Source of the DNA: Cornus controversa
Taxonomy: Eukaryota; Streptophyta; Magnoliopsida; Cornales; Cornaceae
Length of the DNA: 64,000 nucleotides
NCBI GenBank assembly: GCA_026545225.1
Contig: CM048845.1
Coordinates: 107,582,533 to 107,646,532, forward strand
Reading direction: 5' to 3'
Positions 37,768 to 50,260 of the stretch are shown in pieces (position 1 is the first letter of the stretch; each line of letters starts with the position of its first letter). The translations under genes and the position numbers were made by a program. The notes under the pieces were generated by a model, which saw nothing but the letters and a program-made list of their open reading frames with translations, was not told the DNA's origin and made no database searches.

Positions 37768-40700
37768 TGATGTGGATCCTTTTAATATCGAAGCGATAAT
37801 GAATTGGGAAATGCCGAAGAGCGTATTGTAGATACATAGTTTCTTAGGATTAGCAGGATATTATTGAAGGTTTGTGAAGGACTTTTCGCGGTTAGCAACA
37901 CCTATGACTAAACTTACTCTCAAAGAAGTTAAGTTTGCATGGAATGATTCTTGCGAGCATATATTCATGGAGTTGAGAAAAAGGTTGATTAGTGCTCCAA
38001 TATTGATTATTTCCAAATGTGGGTTAGGATACACTATTAATTTTGACACTTCACGACTCTGTTTGGAATGTGTTTTAATGAAAACTGAAAGGATTGTGGC
38101 ATATGGCTCTCGACAGTTGAAGACACATGAACAGAATTACCCAACTCATGACTTGGAGCTAGTAGCGGTAATTTTTGCATTGAAGGTGCGGAGATATTAC
38201 TTGTATAGAGAAAAGTTTGAAGTGTTCTCCGATCACAAGGGTCTCAAATACTTTTTCTCACAAAAAGATTTGAACACGAGACAACGAATATGGATGGGGT
38301 ACATTGAAGATTATGATTTTGATTTGCAGTACATCTAGAGAAGGCTAATGTGGTAGCTGATGCATTGAGTAGGAAATCATAGGGTAGCTAGCTAGTATTA
38401 CTATACATTAGTGAAAAATGATGAAATATATCTCAGAAATGGGATTGTATTTTACTGAAGAGGGGGAACTGGCAACTTTATTCACTTTTATCGCTCAACC
38501 AACTCTAGTGAATAAAGTGATCGAGGAACAAAGACAAGATAGTGAAATGGAGGTTATTCTCAACTGAATTTCGAATGATGAAGTGGTAGAAAATTGGAGA
38601 GTTCATTTCGATGGTGGTTTGAAATTCAAATGAAATATGTTTGTTCCTTTGGTTTGTAGAGATGATGTACTTAGGGAGTTTCATTACTCTAGACTTGCAA
38701 TGCACCCTAGTGGTACCAATATGTATCACAACTTACGCCGACAGTATTGGTGAAAAGGAATGAAGAAAGATGTTGCACAGTTTGTGGCAAAGGGCCTCAC
38801 TTGTCAATAAGTGAATGTCAAACATCAAAGATCGACTAAGTTATTACAACCATTATCGGTTGTAATGTGGAAGTGGGAACACTTTAATATGGACTTTGTG
38901 ACTAGACTTCCTCTCAGTCGGTTGTGCATTGAACAAATTCTCAAGCTTCATGGTGTACCGGTTATTGTGTCTGATAGAGACCTACAATTTACGTCACAAT
39001 TCTGGTAGAGTTTTCAGATGGCACTAATATGGATCTTCATTTTAGCATAGCCTTTCATCCTCAAACTGATGGTTAGTCCGAGAGGACTATTCAGATTTTA
39101 GAGGATATGCTTCGAGCCTGTGCTTTTGATTTTTGTGGTAGTTGGGAGGACCACCTTTCACTGGTGGAGATTGCCCATAACAATAACTATCAAGCTAGCA
39201 TTGAAATGGCACCATTCGAGGCATTATATGATAAACCTTGAAGGTCGCCCATTTATTAGACTGAAATAGGTGAGACAGTGGTCTTAGGACCTAACATAGT
39301 TTGAAAAATCACAGAAAAGATCAAAGTGATACAACTGCGATTGATTATGACTCAAAGTCATCAAAAAAGTTATGTCGATAGGTGGAGATGTCTTTTGTCA
39401 TTTGAGATTGGTGACCATGTATTTTTCAAAGTCGCTCCAAATTTGGTCATAATGGGAAGTTGTCACCACGGTTTATCGCTCCATTTGAGATTTTAGATCG
39501 TGTTGGTAAGGTTGCTTATCGCTTGGCATTAACACCACAAATGTCAAGTGTGCATAACGTATTTCACGTTTCTATGTTGACAAAATATGAACCAGATCCT
39601 TTACATATGCTAGATTGGATGGATCCTGGGGTTGAAGAAGGCGTTTCATACGAAAAAAGATCGATAAAGGTTTTAGACTCTAGGGAACAAATGCTTCGTG
39701 GCAAGACCATTCCATTGGTCAATGTGCTTTGGAAACATCACGGAGTTGAGGAGGCTACGTGGGAACAGGAACAAAAGGTTCATCCCAAGTATCCACAATT
39801 GTTCGCCACTCAATGTATGTTTTAATTTCGAGGACAAAATTCCTATAAGTTTGGGAGCTTATAAAGCCTTGGAAAATTTTCTCGATTTGATTTCGTTTTA
39901 AATTGACTTTAAGCAAGATTTAGTTATTTAATTGATTTCATACTTAAAGGCTTTTAAGAGTTCCTTAAAGTTTTTGTGTTCAGGTGTCGGACCAGGAAGG
40001 GTCCAAGTAACTCGAAAAGCGTTTATGAGATCTTATAAGTGATGTAAGGGTATAAGTGAACTAAGAGGGACTTAAGTGAAGTTTAGAGAAAAGAGGGAAG
40101 GCTAGCAAGTAATTTGGTGAGAATTGAAAATGGTAGAGTAGCAAAACTAAAGACTTGAGGGACCAACTTGCAAATACTCTCAAAATATCTCATAAATAGA
40201 GATATATGTGTATCTAAAGGTGAGAAATCAGATTTTTCACTCTCTTCTCTCCCTAGGGCCGGCCATATAGTTCTCTCTTTCATATTTTAGTTTTTTTCAA
40301 CATATCTTTGATTTGGAAGGTCTTGAGTGAGATTTAAGTCTTGGTGCAAGAGGGAGAAATGTTTCTTTTCATATTCTTTTCGATTTGATCGGTTCAAAGT
40401 CAAGTTTGATGAACCTTGGAGCTTGGTGAAATAAGGACTTTGAAGTTTAAAGTTTGGAATTGAGGTAGGGGTGTGAATTCCTTCTTAACTTTGATTCTCT
40501 AGGACATATGCTTGTGAATTTTGTGTTTTAACATGAGTTGTATATGTGATAATAGATTTATCTTTGATATTTAAGCTTTCTCACATGTTCTAAGTGAGTT
40601 ATATGTGCCATTATACTTGTTATATGATGTATATGTGTTTAATGTGCACAATATGAGTTCTTTATGCTTGGAAGTGTATATGTTGTGTACTAGTGTGTTG

Positions 40701-41150
40701 TACACTTAGATTTATTGATGCATTTGATGTCTATATTGTTTTAGGAGTATATAGATTGTTATCGAAGTTAATTACATGCAGTTGGAGACATAAGTAAATT
40801 TTAGACTCCATGTGTTTGATAAAATGCCTAAAAGGAGTTTTTCTCAAAAATGAATAATATTTGATTTATCATAAATTGAAAGGCATTGCATTGTGATACG
40901 CATGAATTGAGTATTATGTGCATTAGCTAAATGAGGTTGTAATGAATTTGAAGTGCTTTTTTGAAGAAGACTTAATTTTGTGTGTACTTAATATAATTGT
41001 ACACTTATGTGATGATTGTTGATTTAGGAGAATGTCGAGAAAAACAAGAAAGGCCCAAAGCCCTGGGTTGAAAGGCCAAAAATTTTGCCAAATGAATGTT
41101 GCTACCGTCGGGTTAGTAACCCGTAAAGGATAAGCAAAGTATTTGGCCTC
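37768..41150 (+). mobile_element. Ty3/gypsy chromovirus-like fossil, 5' part missing
   Basis: Fossil of a gypsy retrotransposon, 5'-truncated inside pol. Recognisable parts in order are the RT end and RNase H region (about 37.77-38.38 kb; [25 protein letters not shown] and [15 protein letters not shown] type motifs), integrase pieces (about 38.7-39.4 kb; KWEHFNMDFVTRLP, LHGVPVIVSDRD), and the integrase C terminus with a chromodomain-like end (39.46-39.83 kb; SPRFIAPFEILDRVGKVAYR, HNVFHVSML, EEATWEQE). The region to about 41.15 kb looks like 3' non-coding and LTR remnant (GGGTTAGTAACCCG near 41,110). It is broken in many places (well over five) and clearly old. Confidence 0.85.
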
Positions 41151-41199
41151 CAAAGCACTTACTATGGGTTTTCAACAGTTGACAACTTTTTAATTTGTT

Positions 41200-41715
41200 T
41201 GATTTTGGAGTATACGTAGTGTTGAGTTTTGGTGGTGAATGAGATTTCATATGTAGACAACCACAAGGTTGTTAGTGATTTGTAGACAACCACTATTGCT
41301 TAAGGTTTTTGTATATCTTGAACAAGAAATATGATTCGCAAGTTACAGTTCCATGTAAAGTATATAAATATATATGGTCAGGTTTTTTGTCTTCTTCATT
41401 TATACAAATTTCTACCGGCAATGACATTCTGCAATCTAGATAAAGTTATCATTTTATTTGAAATTCTAAAAGTTTTATTTTAAGTGCATTGATTTTAAGT
41501 AGTTCTTTGATCTACTGAATTTCGAGATATATTAAACTATTGTCATAAAACCTGACATTGTACTTATCACTTAACATAATTTCCCAATTCCACTCATTTT
41601 ATATGCCAAGAGCAAGCAAGTAATTATGTATCCTTATAAATGTACATATAGAAGAAATACCACTAGTACTCATTAGAAAAATATTTAATCATCTATGGTC
41701 TACAAAAAGAATTCA
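41200..41715. other. non-coding flank of NLR relic B
   Basis: The block from GTTGTTAGTGATTTGTAGAC (41,269) through TTAAGGTTTTTGTATATCTT and TTCTACCGGCAATGACATTC to AGAAGAAATACCACTAGTACTC (about 41,650) parallels 25,800-26,220 and, less closely, 49,855-50,130. It is therefore the 3' flank of a third NLR copy. Confidence 0.7.
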
Positions 41716-41719
41716 TGCT

Positions 41720-42830
41720 AGTCTTTGGCCAATCCTCACCTCTATCTTCTTCACATCGTCCTTTGAGCTCAGGACAATCTTAAATGGACGTGCCGGAGTG
41801 CAGTGAGAAGATCCAAACCATTAGGTAAGCATTTCATATTAGAACAGTCTGACATTGCCAAAGATCTAAGAGAGGCAAGGTTTTCAACATGTTTAAGCAA
41901 CGCCATCAAATCAAGATAGCTCCGTATCTCCAGTCTATATAGTGGTTTGACATGTTGTAGCCCCTATGGCAGGCTTGAAACTTGGGACACGATATGATGG
42001 TCAAACTATGAAGGGCAGGGACAATACATGACTGTTAAGTGCTCAAAGGATGTAAGACATCATAAACTCATTAGTAGAGATAACAGATTGGAACAGTTCT
42101 CAATGGACAAAATTCAAAGGGAACTCAAACCTCCAATCTAGTCATTTGAGAGAGCTATTAGACTGTGGCAATCACCAATTTCCAAGGACTCCAAAGCTGT
42201 GAGGTTTCGCAGACCTTGTGGCAAAGAAGAGAGTTTTTCACACTAGCAAATGGTAAGGCTCCGTTTGGATATACACAAGAGAAAAGAAATGAGTGGATAA
42301 CGTTAGTTATGAGAGAAAAGAAAGGATAAGTGAAGATAACAACAAGCTCTATTCATGTTTGGATAAATATGAGAGAAAAGAAAGGAGAAGATAGTGTTCT
42401 TGTTTGGATAAGATATGAGAGAGAAAGGATAACGACCAAATTACTATCATATCCTTTTATATTTATGGGACATGGGTGGAATAACAATTTTTTCTTTCTA
42501 ATTGTTGAAGGCAGTTTTGAAATTATGAAAGTATTACTTAAATACTATCATTTCCCTCCTAATCTTTTCATTTTTGGGAGGATAGGATATGAGAGATAAG
42601 GAGGGATAACTATTATTCCTTATCCCTTCTTATCCTTTCTTTTCTTTTAATAATGTCTATCCAAACACAACATGACCTATCATCTCCTTTCTTTTCTCTC
42701 ATTATCCTTCCAAATCCCTCAATCTAAACGAAGCGTAAGTGATTCGAGAGCAATGAGGTTACGTAACTGTGAATACAGTGATTGAAGCTCAGGGCAAGAG
42801 ATATGAGACTAGAATTGTTTGCAAGAGATG
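41720..42830 (-). pseudogene. NLR relic B: shredded LRR end, split by a MITE
   Basis: The minus strand matches the last ~200 residues of relics A and C. The C-terminal GEDW-type segment lies near 41,730. The blocks around 41,860-41,990 (complement of the AENVEN and HHVKTLHRLEI regions), 42,085-42,240 and, beyond the MITE, 42,739-42,800 follow in the same order as in relic C. It is riddled with frame changes and small deletions, and part of the region corresponding to 50,640-50,750 is fused. Only nucleotide similarity to C makes it recognisable. The 42,257-42,735 MITE interrupts it. Confidence 0.75.
42257..42735. mobile_element. Tourist/Harbinger-like MITE, 479 bp, TSD TAA
   Basis: The ends are GGCTCCGTTTGGAT and, reading inward from the right, CGCTTCGTTTAGAT (11 of 14 matching). 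They are flanked by TAA at 42,254-42,256 and 42,736-42,738. A GG(C/G)NNCGTTTGG-type terminus with a TAA/TTA target is typical of PIF/Harbinger-derived Tourist MITEs. The interior is purine-rich on the left and pyrimidine-rich on the right (GAGAAAAGAAAGGATAA against its complement), so it can fold. The uninterrupted relative at about 50,905-50,960 in NLR relic C shows the empty site. Confidence 0.85.
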
Positions 42831-43036
42831 TGAGACTAGGTTAAATATGGGTTGAGTCAAAACGGGTTGGATTGACCTATAATTACCCATTGACCCCCTT
42901 TCTTTCCTTTCTGTTTTTTTTTTCAAAGAATAAAACATTCTTACTAATTTTTTTAAGTCTAATTCTATCTTTATTTACTAAAAAAATTGAAATTTTATTT
43001 TATTTTAACTACTGTTCAAATGGGATGAATATGAGG

Positions 43037-44334
43037 TGTTGACCCAAATGTTTTAACCAAAGGGCAATCATTTAATTTTGATGATAACAAACCATTAATG
43101 ATGTTAGGTACTAACATTTATATTGAGTGATTGCTTAGAACAATGATCTATTCAAGATAGCATTCACAATGAGGATAAAACATTGAAGATGACATGATTA
43201 AAAGAATCCATTCCATTGAAATGAAGTTGGCACATCAAACTTGAAGAATCATATCAATCAACAAGAATTGGGATAGTTAGAAAATAGTGAGAGCTTAGGT
43301 AATCTTGTAAAGCTTTATTTAAATATCTTGCTTGAATCTCATTTTCTCGAAACAAGTTTTTAAGACAATGTACATATCATTCTTACATTTCATATTGGTC
43401 TCTAGCCTCTTAAGAATATGACTTGATCACATGAATCACATATTTGAAATCCTTGACGGTTTAGGTTTGTTTGGATGTCAAAACTCTGTATTTTTAATGT
43501 TGAGCATAAATCAAACAACTTATACATTCCTCTCAGTCGACTAATTTGGACATAACGTTTTTGGCATTTCTAGATGGGCAAAACAGTCGACTTATCCAAG
43601 TGCATCAGTTGACTTATGTCTTGAAATAATTTTTCAGAAAAGTCTTTTTAACAGTTGACTTATACATATCTATCAGTTGACTAATTTGGACATAATGTTT
43701 TGGCATTTCTAGAGGGGCAAATCAGTCGACTTATTTTGCAACCAAAATATATCTTTGTCTTGAAAGGATGAATCAGACAATTGCTTCTAAATGAATAGTC
43801 GACTTATCAGTCTACTAATTTTCTGCATAAGTCGATTGACTTTACGGGAACAAATCTGAACGACTAGTTGACTGCATTTAATGCTACCCAACCACCCCCA
43901 ACAGCTAGATTTTTGAAATAGACCTTATATATGAGTCTTGATCTGTATTTATGATCTAGAGCTACAAAATATACATTGATTGATCATCATTCACTCATCT
44001 CATCCTCTTTCAACAAAGATTTGAGCTTCAAACTTGAGATTCATTTATTGTTATAGTTGTCAGCTAAAACTTGAGCATTTATCTTTGAGAGATACCACTT
44101 ATTATACTTTAATCTTCCTCTCATTTATAGTAAAAGGGTTGATTTAAATCCTATAAGACTAGGTGAAGGACTTCACTTATCAAGAGAAGGAATAAGCTTG
44201 TAAGCTTCATTGTAAAGATTTGCTCTCCACCTGAAAGGAGAAGCCTTAGTGGATTTGGGTAAATCTCAATAGGGATCTTAAGTCGTGGAGTAGGAGATTT
44301 TGAACCATGCTACATCTTGGTCACTTGTATTTGA

Positions 44335-44375
<41 letters not shown>

Positions 44376-44513
44376 ATTATGCATCAATTTCATTATCCTT
44401 ATTTCACTATTGCTTTTATTTTAATTTGTTCTTGCACTTTAAATTAGTGAAAAATTGTCATAGTTTGTCATTGACCCTATTCACCCCTCTCTAAGGTCAA
44501 CTCTTGGGTAACA
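43037..44513 (+). mobile_element. copia-like solo LTR, 1,477 bp, TSD TGAGG
   Basis: It begins TGTTGACCCAAATG and ends CTCTTGGGTAACA. TGAGG lies at 43,032-43,036 and again at 44,514-44,518, an exact 5-bp duplication. The 3' part (GACCCTATTCACCCCTCT followed by AAGGTCAACTC) resembles the end of Sirevirus/Ty1-copia LTRs. There is no internal coding region. A (CT)n microsatellite occupies 44,337-44,371. The AGT(C/T)GACT word is repeated about nine times between 43,537 and 43,870. Confidence 0.88.
43537..43870. repeat. clustered AGT(C/T)GACT motifs in the copia LTR
   Basis: About nine occurrences of AGTCGACT or AGTTGACT-like words in 330 bp. Within this, ACTAATTTGGACATAA with TTTTGGCATTTCTAGA is duplicated at about 43,540 and 43,676. 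The AGTTGACT form contains the WRKY W-box core TTGAC. Such motif clusters in LTR U3 regions are typically promoter elements; that function is inference here. Confidence 0.65.
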
Positions 44514-44715
44514 TGAGGAAAAGTTTGACAAAACCTGACCCATATACAATTTTATTTTATTTTTAAGAATTCTTTAAATTTTATACTATTTTATAAAATT
44601 TCAACCTTCAAATAATGTGAAATTCAAGTTAACAAGATCTGACCCGTTTACAATATATGATCTGTTTTACAAGACCCGGCCTGTTGAACACTTAAAGTAA
44701 TTGTACTCAGATAAG

Positions 44716-45146
44716 CCTTTCAACCATCCATTTACAAAATCTAAGAACAACTCCCATGACTTCTCTAAATTTAGCTATCCAGATTTAAATTCTGTGCAGC
44801 CACATCAGCATGTCAGGATTTCAGAATTTGACTCCACAAACGCTTCTCTAGATTCCGCTAGCTAAAAATAATAATATTTTAATAAATTTTTAATAATTTT
44901 TAATTAAAATTTATTTTTTAAATTATTTTTTATCTATTTACTAATGGCTATATTTCAAACGGTTATATTCCTAATGGTTTTATTTCAAACGGCTATATTC
45001 CTAATATTTTTTGCACAAATTTTTTTTTCACCCAATACAATATAAGTTAAAATGATACAAAATTCATTATGGATTAAACAAAAATAACATAAGTTAAAAT
45101 GATACAATATCCATTATGAATTAAACAAAATAAAAAGTCCTATGGA
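44716..45146. repeat. AT-rich interval with two short tandem repeats
   Basis: A 30-bp exact-period pair (44,941-45,000: CTAATGG, TTTATTTCAAACGG, TATATTC) and a 47-bp pair (45,042-45,134: ATAAGTTAAAATGATACAA, ATTAT, GATTAAACAAAA). The text CAGCCACATCAGCATGTCAG near 44,800 resembles a transposon terminus, but no partner end was found. Confidence 0.6.
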
Positions 45147-45476
45147 GTGCTAGGTGGGCTAGCGCGTGCGTCCATCTTTATGAGTATCTTCTCTTCTTTT
45201 TTGATAAGTTATGCTCTCCCTGCTTCTGGTGACACTGAATTTGGATCTTTTAGCATCACTTCCTCTTCTCGGATACCTACTTTGTGTCTTATTAGCACCC
45301 GTTATTTTTCAATCTCTTTTAGGTTTGTCTCTAAAATACAACCGGTTCTGTCGTCAAGTTTGGATATTGCTTACATAAAACTATCACAGTATAAAGATTG
45401 TAAGTTGCCAAAATCTGGCTGTGTTTTTTTTATTTTGGGTCTGCTTCGCCGCTTTGAATCTTGTTGGTCAGTTTAA
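45147..45476 (+). CDS. 109-aa ORF of unknown nature
   Basis: An open frame beginning MLGGLARASIFMSIFSSFL, hydrophobic at the start and serine-rich in the middle, ending before 45,477. Its GC content is higher than its neighbours'. No domain is recognised, no promoter or partner exon was identified, and serine-rich frames arise readily in pyrimidine-rich DNA. It may be an exon fragment or a chance frame. Confidence 0.2.
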   Translation: MLGGLARASIFMSIFSSFLISYALPASGDTEFGSFSITSSSRIPTLCLISTRYFSISFRFVSKIQPVLSSSLDIAYIKLSQYKDCKLPKSGCVFFILGLLRRFESCWSV

Positions 45477-45479
45477 TGG

Positions 45480-46928
45480 TTAAGATTTAGTAATACCGAG
45501 TGAATCTTCTGACATGTTGAATTAGCATATGTTATGTTCCACTGAATTAAGTACTGATCAAAGCACCTTGATTTGAAATTTTCTAACACCGAGAATATGA
45601 TTGGGAAATTGCGAAGGGTTGATAGAGAGAGACTCGTCATCATGATTTAACTGAAGATCGAAGCAAGAACTGGTAGTGTTTAATTATGTTTTAATATATA
45701 ATTCTTATACATAAGCTTCTGTTTGTTTTATTTATGTTTGAATTGTACGAGCTTGTTATAGAAGTGTGTGAAGATCTGTGAGTGTGTTGTTTGAATGACC
45801 TAATGTTCATGGAAAATACTTTAGCCAATAACTTATTGTTTGATATTGATCTGCATCTTTATTATGCAATAGCATTGCCATTATTAATTGGATTTGATCA
45901 CTAGAGAAGATCAAATTAGACTTACTTACATTAATTATTGCTAATTGTTCATTCAATGTGTGTGTGTGTGTATATATATATATGTATGGAGCAGATATAG
46001 AGAATCCACATGCATCAAGGTTGTATTATTTGAAGGCCATAGCTCTATCATGTACTTAGGTAGTAGTTCATGCTTAAATTCTAGCTGCTGTACAACTTAA
46101 TTGATCAGAAAAAACCCACCACTGTTATGTAGCCCAGGCAAAGTAGTTTTGATTGAAATTCCCTCTATATATTATTCACGAAAATGAAACTATATATACA
46201 TTAGTGAAGTTGACTTATCTGTGTTTTTGGTGGTCAGTGATAGCTAGCTTCGTCATCTCCAAAACTAGGGCAAGGGCGATGGGTGTTATATATATAAATA
46301 TTGAAGTGGAGTACTGAAACTTAATTTTGAAGTTGCAGTAGACATGAATTCAAGCTGCAGTGTTTTCCGTTATATATATGTTAATTGATCTCATAAATAG
46401 TATTAGGTAAGCACAGAATGCTCTCTCTCTCTCTCTCTCTCTCTCAAACACACACAAACACACAGATCCACCATGGTTCTAAGAAGAGTTCACTGCATGA
46501 AGATAATTTTTTGATACTAACTTGTGAGACTAAACTACTTGGCTCATTTTCCCCAACCATCTATGTTTTTGCATCACACACACACACACACACATATATA
46601 AACATTCTGGCCTCGTACACACATATACATGCATAAACATTCAGCCACTGACACACGCGAGAGAGAGAGAGGGAGTAATAATCCAGTTACTATTATGATT
46701 TTGTAATAATAAGAGCAACAGTGTGATGTTTGCTTAATGTGTTGGTAGTGAGTTGAAAGTTGAAGAAAGCTATAAGAAAACCCCAAAATGTCACTCAAAA
46801 CCATGCAATCTCAACTAAAGCCAGATGAGAAGAATTAGGGAGTATTTCGTTAGTAGAATAATATAGGAGCTAGTAAACCTACGAGTCAAAAGAACATGTT
46901 TAGTCTTCACATTATGAAAACGCAGCTC

Positions 46929-46974
<46 letters not shown>

Positions 46975-47070
46975 TCACGCACAAACATAAAAGAAGATCA
47001 TGATCATATATATAGATACACATGCATGTAATTAGTAACATATTATTATTGTTATTCTAACAATTAAAAC
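45480..47070. other. non-coding interval with microsatellites
   Basis: No gene seen. Simple repeats include (GT)n(AT)n near 45,957-45,985, (CT)n at 46,422-46,446, (CA)n at 46,576-46,594 and (CT)n(AT)n at 46,929-46,973. The remainder is unstructured AT-rich plant intergenic DNA. Confidence 0.6.
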
Positions 47071-47072
47071 AG

Positions 47073-47165
47073 GAACTTAGGATTCTCACTCTTCGTGGAA
47101 TGAATGGCGTGAAGCAAATAGGCAAAGAGTCTTAGGGTGAAAACGTTCCACATCCAAAAGTGAAT
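47073..47165 (+). pseudogene. inverted NLR relic: one LRR segment
   Basis: The plus strand reads ELRILTLRGMNGVKQIGKES, a stop, then GENVPHP. This is the same segment found on the minus strand in relic C (LRILTLRGMDGVKQIGKEF with ENVGHP, about 51,330-51,415) and relic A (LKILTLRGMTTVKQIGK). It is about 90 bp long and in opposite orientation to the other three copies, so it is a separate translocated scrap. Confidence 0.8.
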
Positions 47166-47169
47166 GATT

Positions 47170-47179
47170 TGAAACAACT

Positions 47180-47214
<35 letters not shown>

Positions 47215-50200
47215 TATGTGAACTAACCTTTTAGTGAAACAAAAACATTAACCACTCCACCTGATTCTTATTGGTCAAAACTCATATATGTCTCTCCTAA
47301 ATATCCCAACCTATTCCTTTGTCATTTTTTGTCAATGCAAAAGGAACGCATGAATAATTAATTGTTCATGTATTTGACCTTACAACAATCAAAGAAAGAG
47401 ATTCAAGTTGTAGCTTTCATATAACTTAAATACATAGCCTCATCTTTGATCAAACCACAAATTCTGATTATGCTAATTTCTCTTCTCTTCAACACACCTG
47501 GCTTCAGGAGAATGAATATACACCAAAAGGGTAAGATATGATTTTCAAGTCACTGAATATTCTAAATACTTCTCATCATCATTTGAAACAAACATAGCTG
47601 ATATTAAAACAGTCATTGTATTACTGACCATTTATGCCCAGCTTTCAAACTAATTCCAAGTTAACTAAAATCTGATTATGGTTATGTAGATTAATATTAT
47701 GAAAAATCTGTGCACCCAAGTTTCCTGTTTATTGTGCAACTATGTGATACATACTCTTCTAGAACATTGATTACTGACGAATAGATACAGTATTGTACTT
47801 TTTTTTCAACCCCACTCCTCATTATTTCATAACCAAGCACTCTGTGAAGCCTTTTACATACAAGGCTCCCTTCAGTGAGTCTTGTTAAAATCGAACATGT
47901 TATAAAACCCTCACCTCTAATTGAATGCCACTAGTTTTTGCATATAACCCCTCAACCCCACCACTTTTAAGATTCTCATACAATAGACATTGATTTTTGT
48001 AATGAGGGATTCTTTTTTATTTTAAATTATTAATGATTTTGGATTCTCAATTAGATACTCAAATCTAAAAGTTAATAAATTTCAACAGAGTAACTCCAAG
48101 ATTGATTATTCAGTTAAATTAAACGGGTTCAAAAGAAAAGCATATGCTAAATAAGAAAACAAAATGATATATAAGAGTGCGTGTGTTTACTCATATAGTA
48201 TGATGTTTCATGTGAACTGAGAAACATATTTCAATATGACAGTGAAAAGAAAAAAAAATGCAAGATTAGATAATAGGGTAATAACAAAAAAATAAAATAA
48301 TCAACCCCAGTTATTCTCAAATTAAAAGTCTTAAATTCTCATGAATACACAATGAGTTCATCACACATCCATGATAAATCTGCTCAAATAATATGTCATC
48401 ATTACATCATAATCTCACCATAAAGTTCACTCAATATGCATATAAATGAAGTAGTTCAATTTCTCTAGGACATAATCCGATCTTCATTCCCATTTATCTG
48501 ACTTGTAAAGCAAAAATATAAACAAGTGTACGTAAACTCCATGATATTAGGTAATAAGCACTCAGTCAACCTAAAATTCCTATCATGATTATCATTTTAA
48601 TCAATGAAGTAATATAAGTGATCACTAAATATTATATGTCAATAACTATTGTCACCACAAGATTACTCATCACTTGTAAATCTGCAATATTAAATCATCG
48701 ACTTAATTCTAAATCCTTACTGAATGAACCCACCAAACAATAGCACATGACTCATATCATTAATTAATAACTCTAATATATAATTTATTGATGTATTTTG
48801 TTTTTTTTTTACAAGTGGTTGTTTTCATATTCAAACTTACATTCTCATGCTTATCAGCCCAAACTTTTACCAATCAACGAGAGTACTTCTAGACATAAAT
48901 AATGTAAATTCTCATTAATTTTGTATTCCCAGGCAATTACTGTATTGTAGAGGTTAATATCATTCCAACATGCAAGTCGGAGTCAATATGATTTTTCAAG
49001 CATTTACTGTATTGTAGGAAAGAAAATGTTGGAGTACTTCTTTAAGAAGCACATTAATAATGCATCTAGAGAAGCCTGCATAAAGGCACATTGCCCATGA
49101 GTTTCATTCATCAACATGAGTAAACTTCACCAATGTGGCGTCTACTAGCACAATGAATAGGAGACATCCTTGAGAAGTATTTGAAAACACAACACGGTTG
49201 CAGTTACAAACAATGAACAGAACCCTCTAACACACACACAAAAGATGATGCAATTCATTCTCTGTTGTATGCCAACAGTTGCATAGACTTCTGTTCTAGA
49301 AACCCACTTGGGATATAATATTAACATTATAAGAATATGAAAGAACATAGGCCACACCTTTAAGAGATATTTTCCAAAGATATCTATAGCATCACACTGC
49401 ATCAAACTTCTCTAATTTTTCCAAGAAAATTTTCAACTGCAACCTGCAAGAAGAGCAACCAATAAGCATATGCCTAATAAGAAGAAAACTTGCCAAGCTA
49501 GATAGAAGTTTTGGATCTACATAAGGATGGAGATTACATTTTCATCCATCTAAACTATCTTTCGAAGGTGCCTGAAAACATACAGGCAATAAGACAGATG
49601 AAAAACTGTTTGGCTTTTGAATGTTTGTATACTATTCCACCTCGACAACTGTGGAATAGCATACAAAGAAAGAACTAATTTTACAATAATGAATGCACTT
49701 AATTTTTATCCACCTCCATTGATTTGAATCCTGACATTGTCAAGGAAGCCAAATTGGTTGCCCTTCTAACTGGTTTTGTCTTCTTTTTTCTTCTTCTTTT
49801 CCTACTAGAAATGATGCTTTCATATCAAAAAGTTTATAGACCAGGCTGATCAGCATAAGATTGTTAGTGATTTGTAGATGACCACTATTGCTTTAGGTTT
49901 TTGTTTATCTTTAACAAGAGATATGATGGGCAAGTTAGAGTTACCATTAAAAGCATATAAATGTGTATGGTCAAAATTTATTGTTTCTTTTCTTGATTCA
50001 TACAAATTTTTAGTGGCAATGACACTTCTGCAACCGCGATAAAGTTATCCTTTTGTTTGAAATTCTAAAAGTTTTATTTTAAGTGCATCGATTTTCAGTA
50101 GTGCTTTAATATACTGAATTCCGAGATTTATTAAACTATTGTCACAGAACCAGCCAAATGAAAATAACTATAAAAACACAAGAAACAACAGAGAGAATGT

Positions 50201-50260
50201 TGAAAAAACATAATAATACAAATTTACAGCTAGATCAGAAGTTGCTCACCGAGTAAAAAT
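47170..50260. other. non-coding 3' flank of NLR relic C
   Basis: No gene seen. It holds an (AT)n tract at 47,181-47,210 and long stretches paralogous to 24.1-26.2 kb, for instance 48,100-48,700 and 49,440-49,700. The order of the blocks is not fully collinear: the TTCATTCATCAACATGAG block lies after the CTCTAGGACATAATCC block here and before it near 24 kb, indicating a rearrangement. AGAAACAACAGAGAGAATG near 50,190 has no assigned role. Confidence 0.65.

Larger units (their letters stand above)
42835..44715. other. AT-rich transposon-like segment split by a solo LTR
   Basis: 42,835-43,036 (GGGTTGAGTCAAAACGGGTT, ATTACCCATTGACCCCC) and 44,514-44,715 (AAACCTGACCCATATAC, GATCTGACCCGTTTAC, AAGACCCGGCCTGTTGAAC) carry the GGGTTGA/TGACCC words common in plant non-autonomous DNA elements, in opposite orientation at the two ends. 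They are probably one small element into which the copia LTR inserted. The exact ends are not resolved. Confidence 0.4.
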
